DNA of 64,000 bases from Hyphodiscus hymeniophilus (taxonomy: Eukaryota; Ascomycota; Leotiomycetes; Helotiales; Hyphodiscaceae): the NCBI GenBank assembly GCA_016508695.1, contig VNKQ01000005.1:2108001-2172000 (forward strand). The letters are read 5' to 3'. Position numbers and translations under genes: made by a program. Below, piece by piece: positions 33,562-44,617 of this stretch. Positions within the stretch are counted from its first letter, which is position 1, and each line of letters begins with the position of its first letter. The notes under the pieces are model-generated. The model worked only from the letters and a program-made list of their open reading frames with translations, did no database searches and had not been told where the DNA came from.

Positions 33562-35161
33562 ATGACCGAGGGCCTCAAGCACCAGAAAGGCATGGATGAT
33601 AAATCACAGAATACAAGAGTGTCTCTGACTGCCAGTAAGTGCCAAACATTCTCTGAACGCTGGTCTCAAATCATCATGTTAAGACTTTATAGGTGACCCT
33701 TCACGACTTCTCGCTGAGAATCTCAGCCGCTCGGAAAGGCAGCTCGGAGCAGGCGACGATCTCAAGTATCTAAGGTTCGTTAAGTGTAGCTTCCACCTGT
33801 CAGGCGCTAAGTTGACACAGCGCTGCGGAGTCAGAAAAGTTCCTTGACATTAACTTCAAGCAACCGAATCCAGATGCTGGTCACGGTACTCAAGCAGCAC
33901 CGCTTGGGACGAAAGAAAGCCCCAATGCAAGAAGTTTGGAGCAAATAAGCGCAACAGCTGAAGAGCTTGAGGATCCAAAGAACCAATGCGAAAGTATGCG
34001 AGAGCAGATCTCATGTCTTGAGAAGAAATGCGGAGATTCCGAGGACGAGTGCAGACAACTGCGTAATCATATTGTCAACCTTCAGAAGCGACTCAATGAT
34101 ACGGAAGACTTTGTGTTCAGTCTACAAAGACGACAAGACAAGTTGACTGAATCAGAAGCGAAGGTGGATTTCACCTCGCTATGTGGAGCAGTGGATGATT
34201 GGGTACAAAGATTTCTTGGAGACGCAATTGGCGAAAGACTTGCAGAGAGCACGATTTGCACAAATCCAGCGACTACAGACTTTCTTGACTTGATTCCACG
34301 GCCAGGCCAGGAAGCTTTCTGGTATCCTAATACGGACGAGTACATTATTATCGCGGCGATAATGCGGTTCCTTCATATTCAGGTGTTCGACAAAGTCTTC
34401 TATTGTCCAGTAGACGGGGGAGATTTGGACTTTCTGACGACGGTTGGAAAAAGTATGAGAAATCTTGAGCCCCAAAGAGGTTCGTTAGATCCTGAAAACA
34501 TATCGAAGCATGACGCTAAACAAACTTCTTTGGCCTAGATCATATCACTTTGCGCTCCTGGCAAAGCGAAACTTTGACCGCAATCGCTCAAAAGCCGGAA
34601 TTTGGCAAGTACCGACGAGAGTGGAGCGAGAGGCTATCGAGGCATCTCTCCGTTATGCTCCGAATAGTGACTCCCCGTTCTGATCGGAGAGAGTTCCAAC
34701 ATTCAATTCAAACCACCATAATTGAGCCTGCTCTTGAATTGGCACACAAGATGCACTTATCAGTCGATGCATTCAGCATGCAGTACACAAATGCCTCTGG
34801 ATACAAAGTAGAAGACCATTTGACAGGCTCTCTTCTTTGGGAGGGTAAATACCCACCAGAGGGTATTTTACTTGACCCGTTTGGGAAACTTCTCAAGATC
34901 CCTGTCCCGGAAGGCGAGATAGTCAATTACTTGTTCGATGTGAGCCCTAGATTAGTTTATAGGGAAGCGAAGACTGCTGCATTCGGGGAGGAGATAATGC
35001 TGAAGCAGGGAAGGGTGCTAGTAGATATCTCCAAAGAAGAGAAGAAGCCTTTCATTGCCTCGGCCAAAAGGCCAAGAGAGAGTCCAACTCTCCTCGGCCG
35101 CATCAATGGTGTATTTCGGCGGGAGCAGGCTGCTGCTGCCCCGATTGTAGTACGTCGCTAG
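33562..35161 (+). CDS. Coiled-coil hypothetical protein
   Basis: Four exons (33562-33634, 33693-33774, 33821-34479, 34539-35161) give 478 aa with matching phases. Residues about 90-170 form a heptad-rich coiled coil (MREQISCLEKKCGDSEDEC, QLRNHIVNLQKRLNDTEDF). The C-terminal two thirds are globular, with DDWVQRFLGDAIGERLAE, FLHIQVFDKVFYCP and LSRHLSVMLRIVTP, then SPRLVYREAKT. No catalytic motif is recognised. I believe this is a lineage-expanded fungal protein of unknown function. It is divergent from the Hsp70-like gene and next to an RBR ligase and a HET gene, so a stress or non-self-recognition setting is possible but unproven. Confidence 0.75.
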
Positions 35162-35474
35162 CGATATTGAACAATAATTTTAGAACTACGTTGAACAATT
35201 TAGAAGGGCAAAGTCTGATGCGTTGGGCGGGACGGAGTCGATGTAGTTTAATGTTCATAGCAATTCAAAAGATCTTTTAATTTTGATAACTATGGCAAGT
35301 TTTCTGTGTGAAATTCGCAGTTGTTCCGATGCCTCGAATTGCCATGCCGTCGAATCGTTGCATAGTCGCTTAGACAACTCCAGCAAAATTCTGCTCTACA
35401 TTTGATGCCTTGAATTGCTGGTCAGTATGGGTTTTGGTACTGCTTTGGAGGAACAAAAGTCGAATAAGGGAGTT
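35162..35474. other. Short tail-to-tail spacer
   Basis: About 310 bp between converging genes. No feature is seen beyond presumed 3' UTRs. Confidence 0.6.
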
Positions 35475-37433
35475 TCAGTCGCATCGTGAGCCATGGGTGC
35501 CATAGTTTCCCATACAGTTCCAGCAGAATTCATGGCTGCAATTTGTGCCTGCCTCATAGTCCTCGTCAGTCACTTGAGCAGACTGGTATCCAAAAAGTCC
35601 CGGCCGGAAACGAAAGGAAATATTTCAAACAAGGCACAAATGACAGAGGGTCGCGGCTTACAGGTCATATGAGCACAACCATTGTTCTTTTCTATGGGCC
35701 AGCGACAGCCAGGACATGACTTCGTAGTCGCTTGGACCGTCTGCAAAGACAGTTGCTCTTCCTTTGCCCTTCTCTTTATATCCCCTCTTAGTCTTGCACG
35801 GTCTTGGTTTGCCTTCTTTATTTCCGCCTCAGCCTCTTGCGCAGCCCTCTCTCTTCGATAATCTTCTTCATACTGCCGTCTCTGCCTCTGCTCTTCCATG
35901 TGTCTCGATCTTTGCCCCTGTTCTTCTTGTCGCTGGAGATCTTTAGCAAGCATCTCGTCCTCTTGCTCCTGCAACGTTCGGGATATAGTAGCTGCTTCTT
36001 CTTCCCTTTCTAAGGCGCTCTTAAATCCGTCAGGATCCCGCAGCATTTCGTCATACTCTTCACAGGTTAGGGTGTCGTGCCAAGGCACGGTGTGTTGAAA
36101 GCATGAACGTGAGCCGCAGTCCCGACAGCGGACTATTGGTTGAGAGGCCCCGCCGTCGTGTGACTGGCCGGATGCGCAGTTCTGAGCTTGACACCAGACG
36201 AAATTGTTGTCAGAATTAATAACCGTATGTAAAGACATTGCCTCGTATCTTCTGCGTTGTCAGCATAGCAGGACACAGAAGTTCAGCAAAGATATGGATT
36301 ACCTAACAAAGGTTTCATGGTCTGCGAGTCGCTTAATGTCCTCGAATTCGAGTAGAACTTCGCATTCTGGGTATGGGCACTTGATTTGGTTCCAAATTTT
36401 GCTCTCCAGATCAGTTTGAATGCACTTTGCCATGCATTCGCAACATACAGACGGTGGATGGAGACATGCCAGAGAGATCCAACCGGGAGATCTGATGCGA
36501 CCATTAAAATCCTCTGTACATACCATACAGGTATCCTGAGAGGCTCTGCAGGTAGAGGCAAAACCAGAGGCAAAGGTCTCGGACGAGTTGAGAGCTGACG
36601 TCGAGCTTTGGGATGGTTGTGTTTCCAATCTTGCGTTCTGTGGCTTGAATTGATTTTGGATCTGGTATCCAGGTTTCGAACTGCTCAACCTCTCCGGATA
36701 TGCTGTTTGAATATCTGCATCAGCTTGCCGAAGCATGTCTTCGACCGGATCCGAGACTGCAGCCGACATGGGTGTTGAGTCCGTCTGGGTGGAAGATCTG
36801 GGTCCGAAATTGTTCAAGCTCTCCTGATACAATCTTTGAATATCTGCATCAGCTTGCCGAAGCATGTCTTCGTACGGATCCGAGACTACAGCCCACATGG
36901 TTGTTGGGTCCGTCTGGGCGGGAGATCCGGGACCCCTGATCACGTCCGAAATCCCATATTGTGATTCAAAAAGCGGGAATTCTGCTCCGCCGTATCGTCG
37001 TTGTGGGACGGTTCTACTGGGCAGTTCAGAGGCCCGGAGAGCTTCCACCAAGTGGGGTATCTCCTCATCGTATGTAAACTCAGCATCTCCGTCCCTAACC
37101 TTGAATGCTGAGGAAGGGCCCCAAGGAATGTCCCTTCCGATGTGAGCTACGTTCGATTTCGCTCGGGGTTGTTCATGTGTAGTGCTGGAGTACAGGACAA
37201 ATCAGCAGGTTGCTTCAAGGTCATTGAAAATAAAGCACAAGCAAAGAAACAACTTACTGCTGCTCAAACTGTTTGAAGTTTCCAGCAAGGGGCACGGAGT
37301 TGAACGTCGACCAGCTAGTGCTTGCCCATTCCTCGGAGATATCTCTCCTGACTGTAGGCACATAAGACTCTCTTGGCCCTTTTGATTTCCAACGCCGGAA
37401 AAGCTTATTTGAACTTCGTCTGAGCTTCTTCAT
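35475..37433 (-). CDS. RBR-type (RING-IBR-RING) E3 ubiquitin ligase
   Basis: Four exons on the minus strand (37258-37433, 36303-37184, 35662-36251, 35475-35548) give 573 aa. RING1 starts with TCMVCTEDF at about residue 240 and continues CLHPPSVCCECMAKC and KCPYPEC. An IBR follows (WCQAQNCASGQ, RCRDCGSRSCFQH). Then comes a long charged Glu/Gln/Arg helix. RING2 reads SCPGCRWPIEKNNGCAHMTC, and after a 113-nt intron the last exon supplies CSHEFCWNCMGNYG. The Cys after CAHMT, rebuilt by splicing, is the expected catalytic thioester cysteine. Cytosolic RBR ligases receive ubiquitin from E2 on this residue. The N-terminus has a 43-aa tandem duplication. The start at 37433 is the first ATG in frame. 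Substrates are unknown. Confidence 0.9.
36691..36940. repeat. 129-bp in-frame tandem duplication inside the RBR gene
   Basis: The block containing GAATATCTGCATCAGCTTGC occurs at 36709 and 36838, exactly 129 bp (43 codons) apart. The encoded units share VSDP-EDMLRQADADIQ. Many synonymous-looking and a few replacement differences separate them, so the duplication is not brand new. It lengthens the disordered region ahead of RING1. Confidence 0.88.
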
Positions 37434-38212
37434 TGGGGCAGTGGGTGTCAAAATAATACCGCGGTCGCAAGCCAGCCTCGTGCCCCAAGTCCAACTCCAA
37501 ATTTGGGTATGATGTTGGATGGGCGGATTGAGTTTCCGATCGAGATTCGGAATTGGATCGGATGACAAGTTTAGTGAGAGAGGAATCGAGACAAAGTTTG
37601 ATAATTGTAGGTAGCTTTCTTGAGCTGCGTGGTGAGATCAGAGATACAGAGATGCTTGAAGACTTTACACTCGCACCTATAACCACTATGATTGATGTTT
37701 AATAGTACGCTAAACCCATTTTCAGTTCGAGGCCAAACGCCTTGCATATGCCACAAGGTCTCGAGTATCACCAACTTTCAAGGAACCTCTACCTACCTGC
37801 CCCAATGGTTGGCCCGCCTAGATCGTGAGTGGGGTCAAGCGAGTGAATTCAGCCAATTAGACCAGTCCATTCCTTTGCCCCTATTTTGGGTTTACAATCG
37901 GAATAGCGGCACCACAACTCAACAATCCTGTGTACATTCCAAGGTGACCAATCATGTTTCTCTATTATGCTTTATTTCCTTTGATCAAGGCTGTCAACCT
38001 GAGAAGCACTAATAAATAAGCCTGCGTGCGCCGTTGGCATTCAGCCAGTCTCATATGCGTGCGAAAAACAGCGTCGAAGGTTTGATACTGGCCACCGTTC
38101 ACGGTCACACAAGTTTCCTTGGATCTCTTTCATGATTACAAGCTTCCTTCAGTACCCTCATAAAAACCAAACTTAGTGCCCAGCGCGAATATTCTGCAAG
38201 CTTGAAAAAGTT
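37434..38212. other. Intergenic
   Basis: About 0.8 kb between the RBR promoter and the 3' end of the HET gene. Minus-strand ORFs at 37405-37774 overlap the RBR leader in several frames and lack a shared start; an unmodelled upstream exon is possible but not supported. Confidence 0.5.
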
Positions 38213-40165
38213 TCAGATCAGAGTAAGTTCTAGTGTTCGCGAAGTTGCTAACTGCAAAACTTCACCCTCCATCATCCCGTACACATATGCTTCTCCGACA
38301 ACTTTATAAGACGCATTCTCTGCTTTACGAAATATAAGTGGAACATGAGAACCAAGTGGGATGAATATCTCATCATCAATCTTCGAAACATTGGGACAAA
38401 GCCCGACATATCCATCACTTGAAATAAATGGCATAGCGTTATGCATGTCCTTCATGCAAGCCGTGTAAGAAGCCATATTTGGTACCTTGTCGAGGCGTTG
38501 TTTTTTTAACACAACATTGAGCAAATCTTGGAACTCCACTTTGGACTGGCTGGTGGCTCGTTGAACGAGTCCCAGATCATTGAATTCCTTATCTCCAATC
38601 GGGATGCGCCAGAAGGCTTCGTTTTGCTCATCAGGGCTATACACGCTGCTCTCACTCTGAAGAAACTCTGTTAGCTGAAGGAGAAGCCTTCCAACCTTGG
38701 CAAAGTCAAATTCCTCTTTCCATCCCGAATTCCAGCTAGAGCCAATATCACTCACTGATCCTAGCGAGCGAGCTTTGAGAGTGATAGCCACCCTTATTTG
38801 TGACCGTACTGAGAGCTCTGAGCTGGCGGTGTCCTCACCAGATGCGTTGAACAGCTTGTCTTCAAGGTATCCACTCCAGGGTGGTAATAACGAAGTACTC
38901 CAGTCTGGTGCCCACGTTGGTAGCCCATCAGTTTGCGAAGCATCCACATTTGCGGGTCGGCACAAGCACAATATATCAATATGCCCGTTCTGGAGAAGTA
39001 TCTTCGCTACGTTCATATAAAGACTCTGTGGTGTTGTGTCTTTCCCGTAATTGATGAACTTTTTTATGTCGATTCCCAATTTTTCGAGATCGTCTACAAT
39101 GCCCAGCAAAGCATATATTCGGTCCCTCGGATCCGTGGCATCTAGCCCGACAGTTGATGCAATCGTGAAAGCGCGACAAAGCTGTGCTTTTAGCGTCAGG
39201 CGATTACCACTCTGCCATCCGCGTCTCGTGCCAAGAGTGTTTCCAGCTCGGGGACTTAAGATGACAGATTCCCCCTTGAAAAGGCCGAAGAAGACAGGTA
39301 TGAAAGATCGACCATTTCGCCAGCATATTGATGTTGTCTTCATAGCAAGATCAAACAGGGATCCACCCTCTCGAAGCGGACGAAGTTCGTGAGCCATCCA
39401 AAGCAAGCAGAACAAATACCCGGTCACAAAATGCTCTCCTGGTATTTTCCACTTCCCGCACATGAAAACAATTTCCGTTGATAAAGCCAACTCTTGCACC
39501 ACCCAGACTCTAGTAAACCAAGGCCGTTCCGATATCTCGATTAAGCTCTTGAGTGGAAAGTTGACCAATGTCGGGAAAAGCTTCTCGACGTCCTCTTTTA
39601 TTTTGATCTTGGCCTTGTCTGATCCGAAATCAGGCCATTGCTTCAGATCCTCCTCCTTGAACTCTGACAATCCTGCAGCTATGGCCTTCTTGCCAACTTT
39701 ATCGAGACGAGCAAAGACCCGTTCTGTTGAGATGTCACTCTCTCCTAGCCATACAACAGTACGGGTGGCTTTCTCATATATATCTCTCATCTGTGCGACT
39801 TGTTCGTTCTTCTCCATTTCGTTTTCCTGATTGATGCACACAGCGTCAATCCAGACAGGGAGGTTAATCTCGGGCTCGGCTTCCAAATGGATCAATGCTC
39901 TCTCTAATTTGATTTTGACTTGAAAAGGTCTCCCATTGACGATAATTTCCTTTGTGGGGTCATCCTTGTGTCCCCATATGTAGGATAAAGCGATGTAGCG
40001 GACATCGTCAGAGGTACCTTGTGGAAGAAGAGCTCGTGTAAGGTCAAGGTTCAATGAATGCTTGCCAGTGCCTTTTTTGAATGTGAGGAGCCGAATATTC
40101 TCTCCTTTAAGAGGCGGGCCGTATACTCTACCGTCCGAGAGAATATGACTATCGCTAGAACTCAT
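38213..40165 (-). CDS. HET-domain (heterokaryon incompatibility) protein
   Basis: A single minus-strand exon; the ATG at 40165 gives 650 aa (an upstream GTG at 40189 is not used). The HET domain occupies about residues 50-230: YIALSYIWGH, then LPVWIDAVCINQENE and ATRTVVWLGESD, the three hallmark blocks. A helical fungal-specific region follows (DPRDRIYALLGIVDD, LPTWAPDWS) and the protein ends near GEAYVYGMMEGE. HET proteins act in non-self recognition and can trigger cell death on heterokaryon fusion. No NACHT, ankyrin or WD repeats are attached. Its neighbours are an RBR ligase and an Hsp70-like gene. The family call is firm; whether it acts as an incompatibility gene is unknown. Confidence 0.92.
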   Translation of the reverse strand: MSSSDSHILSDGRVYGPPLKGENIRLLTFKKGTGKHSLNLDLTRALLPQGTSDDVRYIALSYIWGHKDDPTKEIIVNGRPFQVKIKLERALIHLEAEPEINLPVWIDAVCINQENEMEKNEQVAQMRDIYEKATRTVVWLGESDISTERVFARLDKVGKKAIAAGLSEFKEEDLKQWPDFGSDKAKIKIKEDVEKLFPTLVNFPLKSLIEISERPWFTRVWVVQELALSTEIVFMCGKWKIPGEHFVTGYLFCLLWMAHELRPLREGGSLFDLAMKTTSICWRNGRSFIPVFFGLFKGESVILSPRAGNTLGTRRGWQSGNRLTLKAQLCRAFTIASTVGLDATDPRDRIYALLGIVDDLEKLGIDIKKFINYGKDTTPQSLYMNVAKILLQNGHIDILCLCRPANVDASQTDGLPTWAPDWSTSLLPPWSGYLEDKLFNASGEDTASSELSVRSQIRVAITLKARSLGSVSDIGSSWNSGWKEEFDFAKVGRLLLQLTEFLQSESSVYSPDEQNEAFWRIPIGDKEFNDLGLVQRATSQSKVEFQDLLNVVLKKQRLDKVPNMASYTACMKDMHNAMPFISSDGYVGLCPNVSKIDDEIFIPLGSHVPLIFRKAENASYKVVGEAYVYGMMEGEVLQLATSRTLELTLI

Positions 40166-41579
40166 GCTCAAGAACGAGCCGGGATACACTTTTGGTCGAT
40201 TGAAGGCGTTGGCACTTAATTGGGAACTTGGACTCTACCACCTCGACCTTCGAGCCGGCTTCTAATATCGAAAAAAAAAAGGAATGTTCAGCTGATACAG
40301 GGTTATACTCAGCTTGCCTAGGCGTCCGATAAGGATCATTGGCATGTCTCACCTTGTGGCTTTTGGAGGCTGTCAAGACATGTCCCGTAACCAACCAATT
40401 CTTCAATTTCTGCTCTTCTGGTGCGTGGCATTTCAACAGCTATGGTATGCTGCGCGACTTCATCAAAACGGGCAAGGCTCTGGCCAGTAAAGCTGTCGCT
40501 TTCCGATGAGTATGTGTTATATCTCCCCAGCTCTTTCTGCAGCGTGGCAGGGATATCCGTTCGATTCTTGGCAATGTTGACGATTCCTTAATGCCTGAAT
40601 GTCCTCTGCATCGTCACTCTGCAACCATATCATGGTGGATCGCGCCTTGGTCTAGCAATTGCTCTCATCTTCACTCGACTCACGGCGAAGCTCCTACGGA
40701 CAATTCAAAGGATTGCTATGCGCCTAGAATCGCCAGAGTCGATGTTATAGGGTACTGGCTGGAATTCTATTGATAGGGTGACTTGCAATGGAATATATTC
40801 ATGATAATGAGAGGACGCGAGTGGCAACAGAACTTCCTTTGGGCCGCTATTGCGACGTGGAAGGCAGATCTTGTGAGTTCTTTGATCGATCGTGGGGCGC
40901 ATTCGTGGGTTGATACTTGCAACAACAGGAAGAGGAGTTGATCCGGTGGTCGATTGAGAATCATGCCTCACAACGTGCCTCCGTACTCGAGTACATAGCC
41001 TTGTTGAATAAGCAGCCGTTTCAAACACCTGCGCGATCATGAAGGAGATGAAACGACCGACGTGGAACGTGCGAGGATCAGGTTTGGCTACAACCCCAGT
41101 CACAAATTTCGACTTGGACTTCACCCCACAACCATTCGCATCACGATTGAATTTCACGACTTTACTCACGGCGTTATCCTCACCTATGATTTCTATTTCA
41201 AGATTCGAATAGTGGAACGACAATAGTGGTATGCGTAATTTGGATGAGGCATTCTCATCATGGGTGTCTCCAGACTTCGCCATCGCCAAATGAAACACCC
41301 CGGGACCATTGACCAAGCGGTAATGGTTTCTGGCTGCGGACGCCACAAGCTTCAAACGTTCAAAGTCAGGCTGTCTGTTCCGGTACATCTGAAGGCGCTG
41401 ATCATACGTTGGGCTCGCTTGTAAATGCACATTCACTCCGTAGCTTGCGTGGGCTAATATCATTTGTTCTTCTCCTTCCTGGCTCGTCTTCTTTTCTCCT
41501 CTCTTCAATTGCTTCTGGTCAAGCAAATTCGTTCGTTCTTCATTCATTTATTTATACTTCCTTGACGGAAATTTAGACC
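40166..41579. other. Intergenic with a doubtful minus-strand ORF
   Basis: About 1.4 kb between the divergent HET and first UstYa-like genes. A minus-strand ORF at 40705-41547 is open for 280 codons from an ATG, but its start is only 32 bp from the UstYa-like start codon, it is like no family I know, and its opening is low-complexity Lys/Glu/Gln. It may be a real orphan gene or chance; I give it about 0.3. Confidence 0.4.
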
Positions 41580-42552
41580 ATGGGCTCGAAGTATCACCCT
41601 ATTGTGGTGGATGAGAAATTTCACGACGTCTTTCCTACCCGTACGTCGACGTCGGAAAGTCTGGGCTCAACTTTACTAGAGGACGAGGAAGATTCTCGTA
41701 ATGCGGCCCCTCGGAGTCGATTCAGCATCAGTTGGATGTGGTTGGTGCACTCTTTGTTACTTACATTATCATTCGGATTGTTCATCTCTGCATACTTCAC
41801 GAGGGTATCAACATTATCACATGTCCAACACTTCTCAGCCTATTGTGAGTTGGTCATCTTGGGTCATAAGGGTTCATTCACTAACTGTATGAAGCACCTG
41901 CTGCCAAAGCCGTTGAATATCAAACTGTGAAGTTCAATAACACAATGGGAATTGGATCACCGTATGTCGGAAAGGGGCCTGAGGTTGACAAGGCGTGGCA
42001 CGCAATATCTTATGATAGCAAGTTCTCTATCCTCATATGTCTCCCAAAATTGATATCTAATGCATCACAGTTGGAGATCAGATGATTACACCTGAGGAAT
42101 TGAAGAAAATCGATATGCCAGAGTCATCATTGAAAGTCAAGCACCCAGAGACCGGGGTCGAGGGTTATAGAGTCGGACTCGAGGTGTTCCACCAACTCCA
42201 CTGCATCAATTTGCTCCGACAAGTGACATATAAAGACTACTACACGGAGGTTGGGAATGGCAATTTCGCTGAAGGGGAAGAAATGCTGCAAATACACACT
42301 GGTATGTGATTCCGCGTTCAATACTGCGAACAACAACTAATATCTGTAGACCACTGTCTCGAGATCCTACGTTTGAACATTCAATGCAGTGCTGATATCG
42401 GCCTCTTCACCTTCTACATGCTCGATGACGACCCACTCCCATGGCCCGAACTCAACACATGGCACACCTGCCGTAATTTCGATGCAGTGCGAGACTGGGC
42501 TTTGGAGAACTCAGTTGGCAACATGGAGAGGCCAGATGTGCACCCTAATTGA
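41580..42552 (+). CDS. UstYa-like (DUF3328) oxidase, copy 1
   Basis: Four exons (41580-41844, 41895-42017, 42071-42301, 42350-42552) give 273 aa. The UstYa family, named from ustiloxin RiPP biosynthesis, has an N-terminal membrane anchor and two HxxHC motifs thought to bind copper. Here the anchor is WLVHSLLLTLSFGLFISAYF at about 54-73 and the motifs are HQLHC (170-174) and HTDHC (205-209). The second motif is split by the third intron. The second intron is GC-AG (GCAAGT donor at 42018), needed to give the family-typical YDIGDQ joint. Family members oxidise and cyclise peptide or other secondary-metabolite substrates. A second copy lies 8 kb away with metabolic genes between them. Confidence 0.92.
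42018..42070 (+). other. GC-AG intron in UstYa-like gene 1
   Basis: The only frame-keeping donor is GCAAGT at 42018; the acceptor is CACAG ending at 42070. Length 53 nt. GC donors with otherwise perfect AAGT context are a known minor class in fungi. Confidence 0.75.
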
Positions 42553-43392
42553 TTTCCGGCGGCTAGTGGGTATGGAGAAGTTAGAAGCCGAATACTAAAT
42601 TCACATCATACTCAATTCTATACCTTTGAAGTATGAAATCTGACGATGCCTCCAAACTATTGACTCCTTCCTGGTGTTCCTGTAATCCAATCCGTAGGTA
42701 TGGCAACAGAATCCATGTTATCATTGAAGTTCAGACTATATGTCCCTTCAAGAGTTCCCATTCCATATGAGGAACACCACATCGAGCTGTCATCACGTTG
42801 CTTACATGTAACTTTCCTTTCCCATAAAATCCATAATTGCAAGAAATGGCGAAGTTGTCTTCTCACGTTCGCAATTGGAACAGATCCGTCTCAGCACCCC
42901 TGTCGTGACCCTCGTCAAGACTCCGGCAGACTATAACTACCTACCTTTCTGAGAGGTCAACTCTTTCGTGAAAAAAGCCATGTCACCTAATGCGCTCGCT
43001 TATTAGGGGGCTGCGACGAGCTTCTTAGCTCCGTAGTAGGTACTACACTACTTCACTAGCTCGTATGTACTCTTTCTTCCTCGCTTCTTCCGTAGATCAA
43101 TATAAAGCACTTTCAACCAGATACCACTCGATCCTCTAGATGTCTCTTGTAGCTAATCATTGGGTGACACTTGAAAACAAAATATTGTTCAATTGATCTA
43201 CTAAACAATCATTTTCGAGAATAAGGGTTTCTTGAACATTGGGATTATGTATGAGAACTGCTCCTTGTATGCATTGCCATCTTTAAGAGGTGTTTCAGCC
43301 CTTGCGTTATACCCACCAGACTCCAGTAGTATAATTATGAGAAGTTGACATTTTCATTTTGCTTGACTTTACTAACCTGCAGTCATAGTCTC
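42553..43392. other. Intergenic, tail-to-tail
   Basis: About 0.84 kb between converging genes. Around 43031-43046 there is a short palindromic GTAGTAGGTACTACAC stretch. No supported ORF. Confidence 0.5.
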
Positions 43393-44617
43393 CTATATAA
43401 AATGACTGGGCTTATTTAACTTCGCTTCATCGAATGGATGCTCCTTTACCCAATGTCTTGCGATCTCCTCTCGAGTGGCGAACCAAACGCTTTCATGGCT
43501 TTGAATATAAGTGAGCAACTCCCTCAATGCCCAGAAGCGTGCTGGCTTGCCAATGAGCCGACTGTGTAGGCTAATGGTCATCATTTTTGGCTCCCCAGCG
43601 CATCCTTCTTCATACATGATATCGAAGGCAAGTTTCATGTATTTGAGCCAGTCTTCGGGGTTTGAGAACCCAGGATTCGAAATGAACTTCTGATCGTTCG
43701 TGTCCTATAATATGTCAGCTCTTCACTGTTAATAGGACGCAAGAATCAAACATAAAAAAGAGACAGTGCCTACAAGACTATGTGGTATAACCAACAGCCC
43801 CTTTCCCTTCTCAATCGGGTGTGCTTCCCACCATGGCAATTCATCCGCATAAGCGTCGCTACTGTACAACAGCTCAATACCCCTTTCTTTGAAGACTTGA
43901 GAAATCAACCCTTTGGTACTAAGACTCGGACGCCCTAGAAACCAGCCTTTCGGTGGGGTTCCAGCAATCTTCTCAATGGCATCGATTGCCTTTCCGATCT
44001 GCTCCTTCTCTACTGCCAATGGCATCGTGTGATGATCGATCCAGCGATATCCATGGGAGGTGAATTCATGCCCACATCGCACAAGGTTCTTTGCGGCATC
44101 GACAGATTTGAGGATGGATTGTCCTACCGCGTAGACTGTAATGCGAATCTTCTTCTCCTCGAACATTCGGGCGAGTCGCCACACTCCTGCCCGCGTTCCG
44201 TACTCATATTGCGACTCCATAGTCAGGTCGCGGAGGCCACTGCGGAAGGGCATGCCTGAGAGCTGAGACCACATCGTCAGCAGTAGGTTCAGCTTTACCT
44301 TTCAAGACCTGGCAGTTGTTACCTCTGTCATGAAATTCTCACTCCTCGTATCTCCATTCATAATACTACAACTACTCAGTATCGAGTACACAAATAACAC
44401 GACGTTGTATGTATCCAAAAAGAACACACCTATGTTCCCCGCCCTCCTCATAGTTTAACACAACGTTAATTGCGATTTTTGCCCCGCCAGGCCATTTTGG
44501 ATCTGGGTATTTTCCCTTATACCCTTCGAAGTCGCGATACCCTCCCGAAAAGGGGATGTTTTGCTCAATGCACTGATTGACCGAAAACAAGCCAGATTGC
44601 TGCGGTAAATCTGCCAT
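43393..44617 (-). CDS. PuuE-type allantoinase-like hydrolase (polysaccharide deacetylase fold)
   Basis: Four exons on the minus strand (44430-44617, 44323-44365, 43774-44262, 43393-43704) give 343 aa. The 43-nt second exon restores the conserved EEGGEHSIMNGD...SENFMTE block. Similarity to bacterial PuuE allantoinase is strong: WPGGAKIAINVVLNYEEGGE, LTMESQYEYGTRAGVWRL, CGHEFTSHGYRWIDHH, PPKGWFLGR. PuuE opens allantoin to allantoate without a metal; the same fold includes true chitin/polysaccharide deacetylases, but no signal peptide is present, which argues for a cytosolic amidohydrolase. It is divergent from an NCS1 permease, a family that carries allantoin, uracil and purines, which supports nitrogenous-ring use. 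The substrate is inferred. Confidence 0.88.

Noticed and set aside
33010..33696. 228-codon ORF overlapping the coiled-coil gene start
   Set aside because: Contains the true first exon in another context and runs through its intron; the spliced model from 33562 gives conserved-looking sequence and consistent phases.
37405..37774. Minus-strand ORFs as extra 5' exons of the RBR gene
   Set aside because: They lie in competing frames over the leader; the ATG at 37433 already gives a complete protein and no splice is needed.
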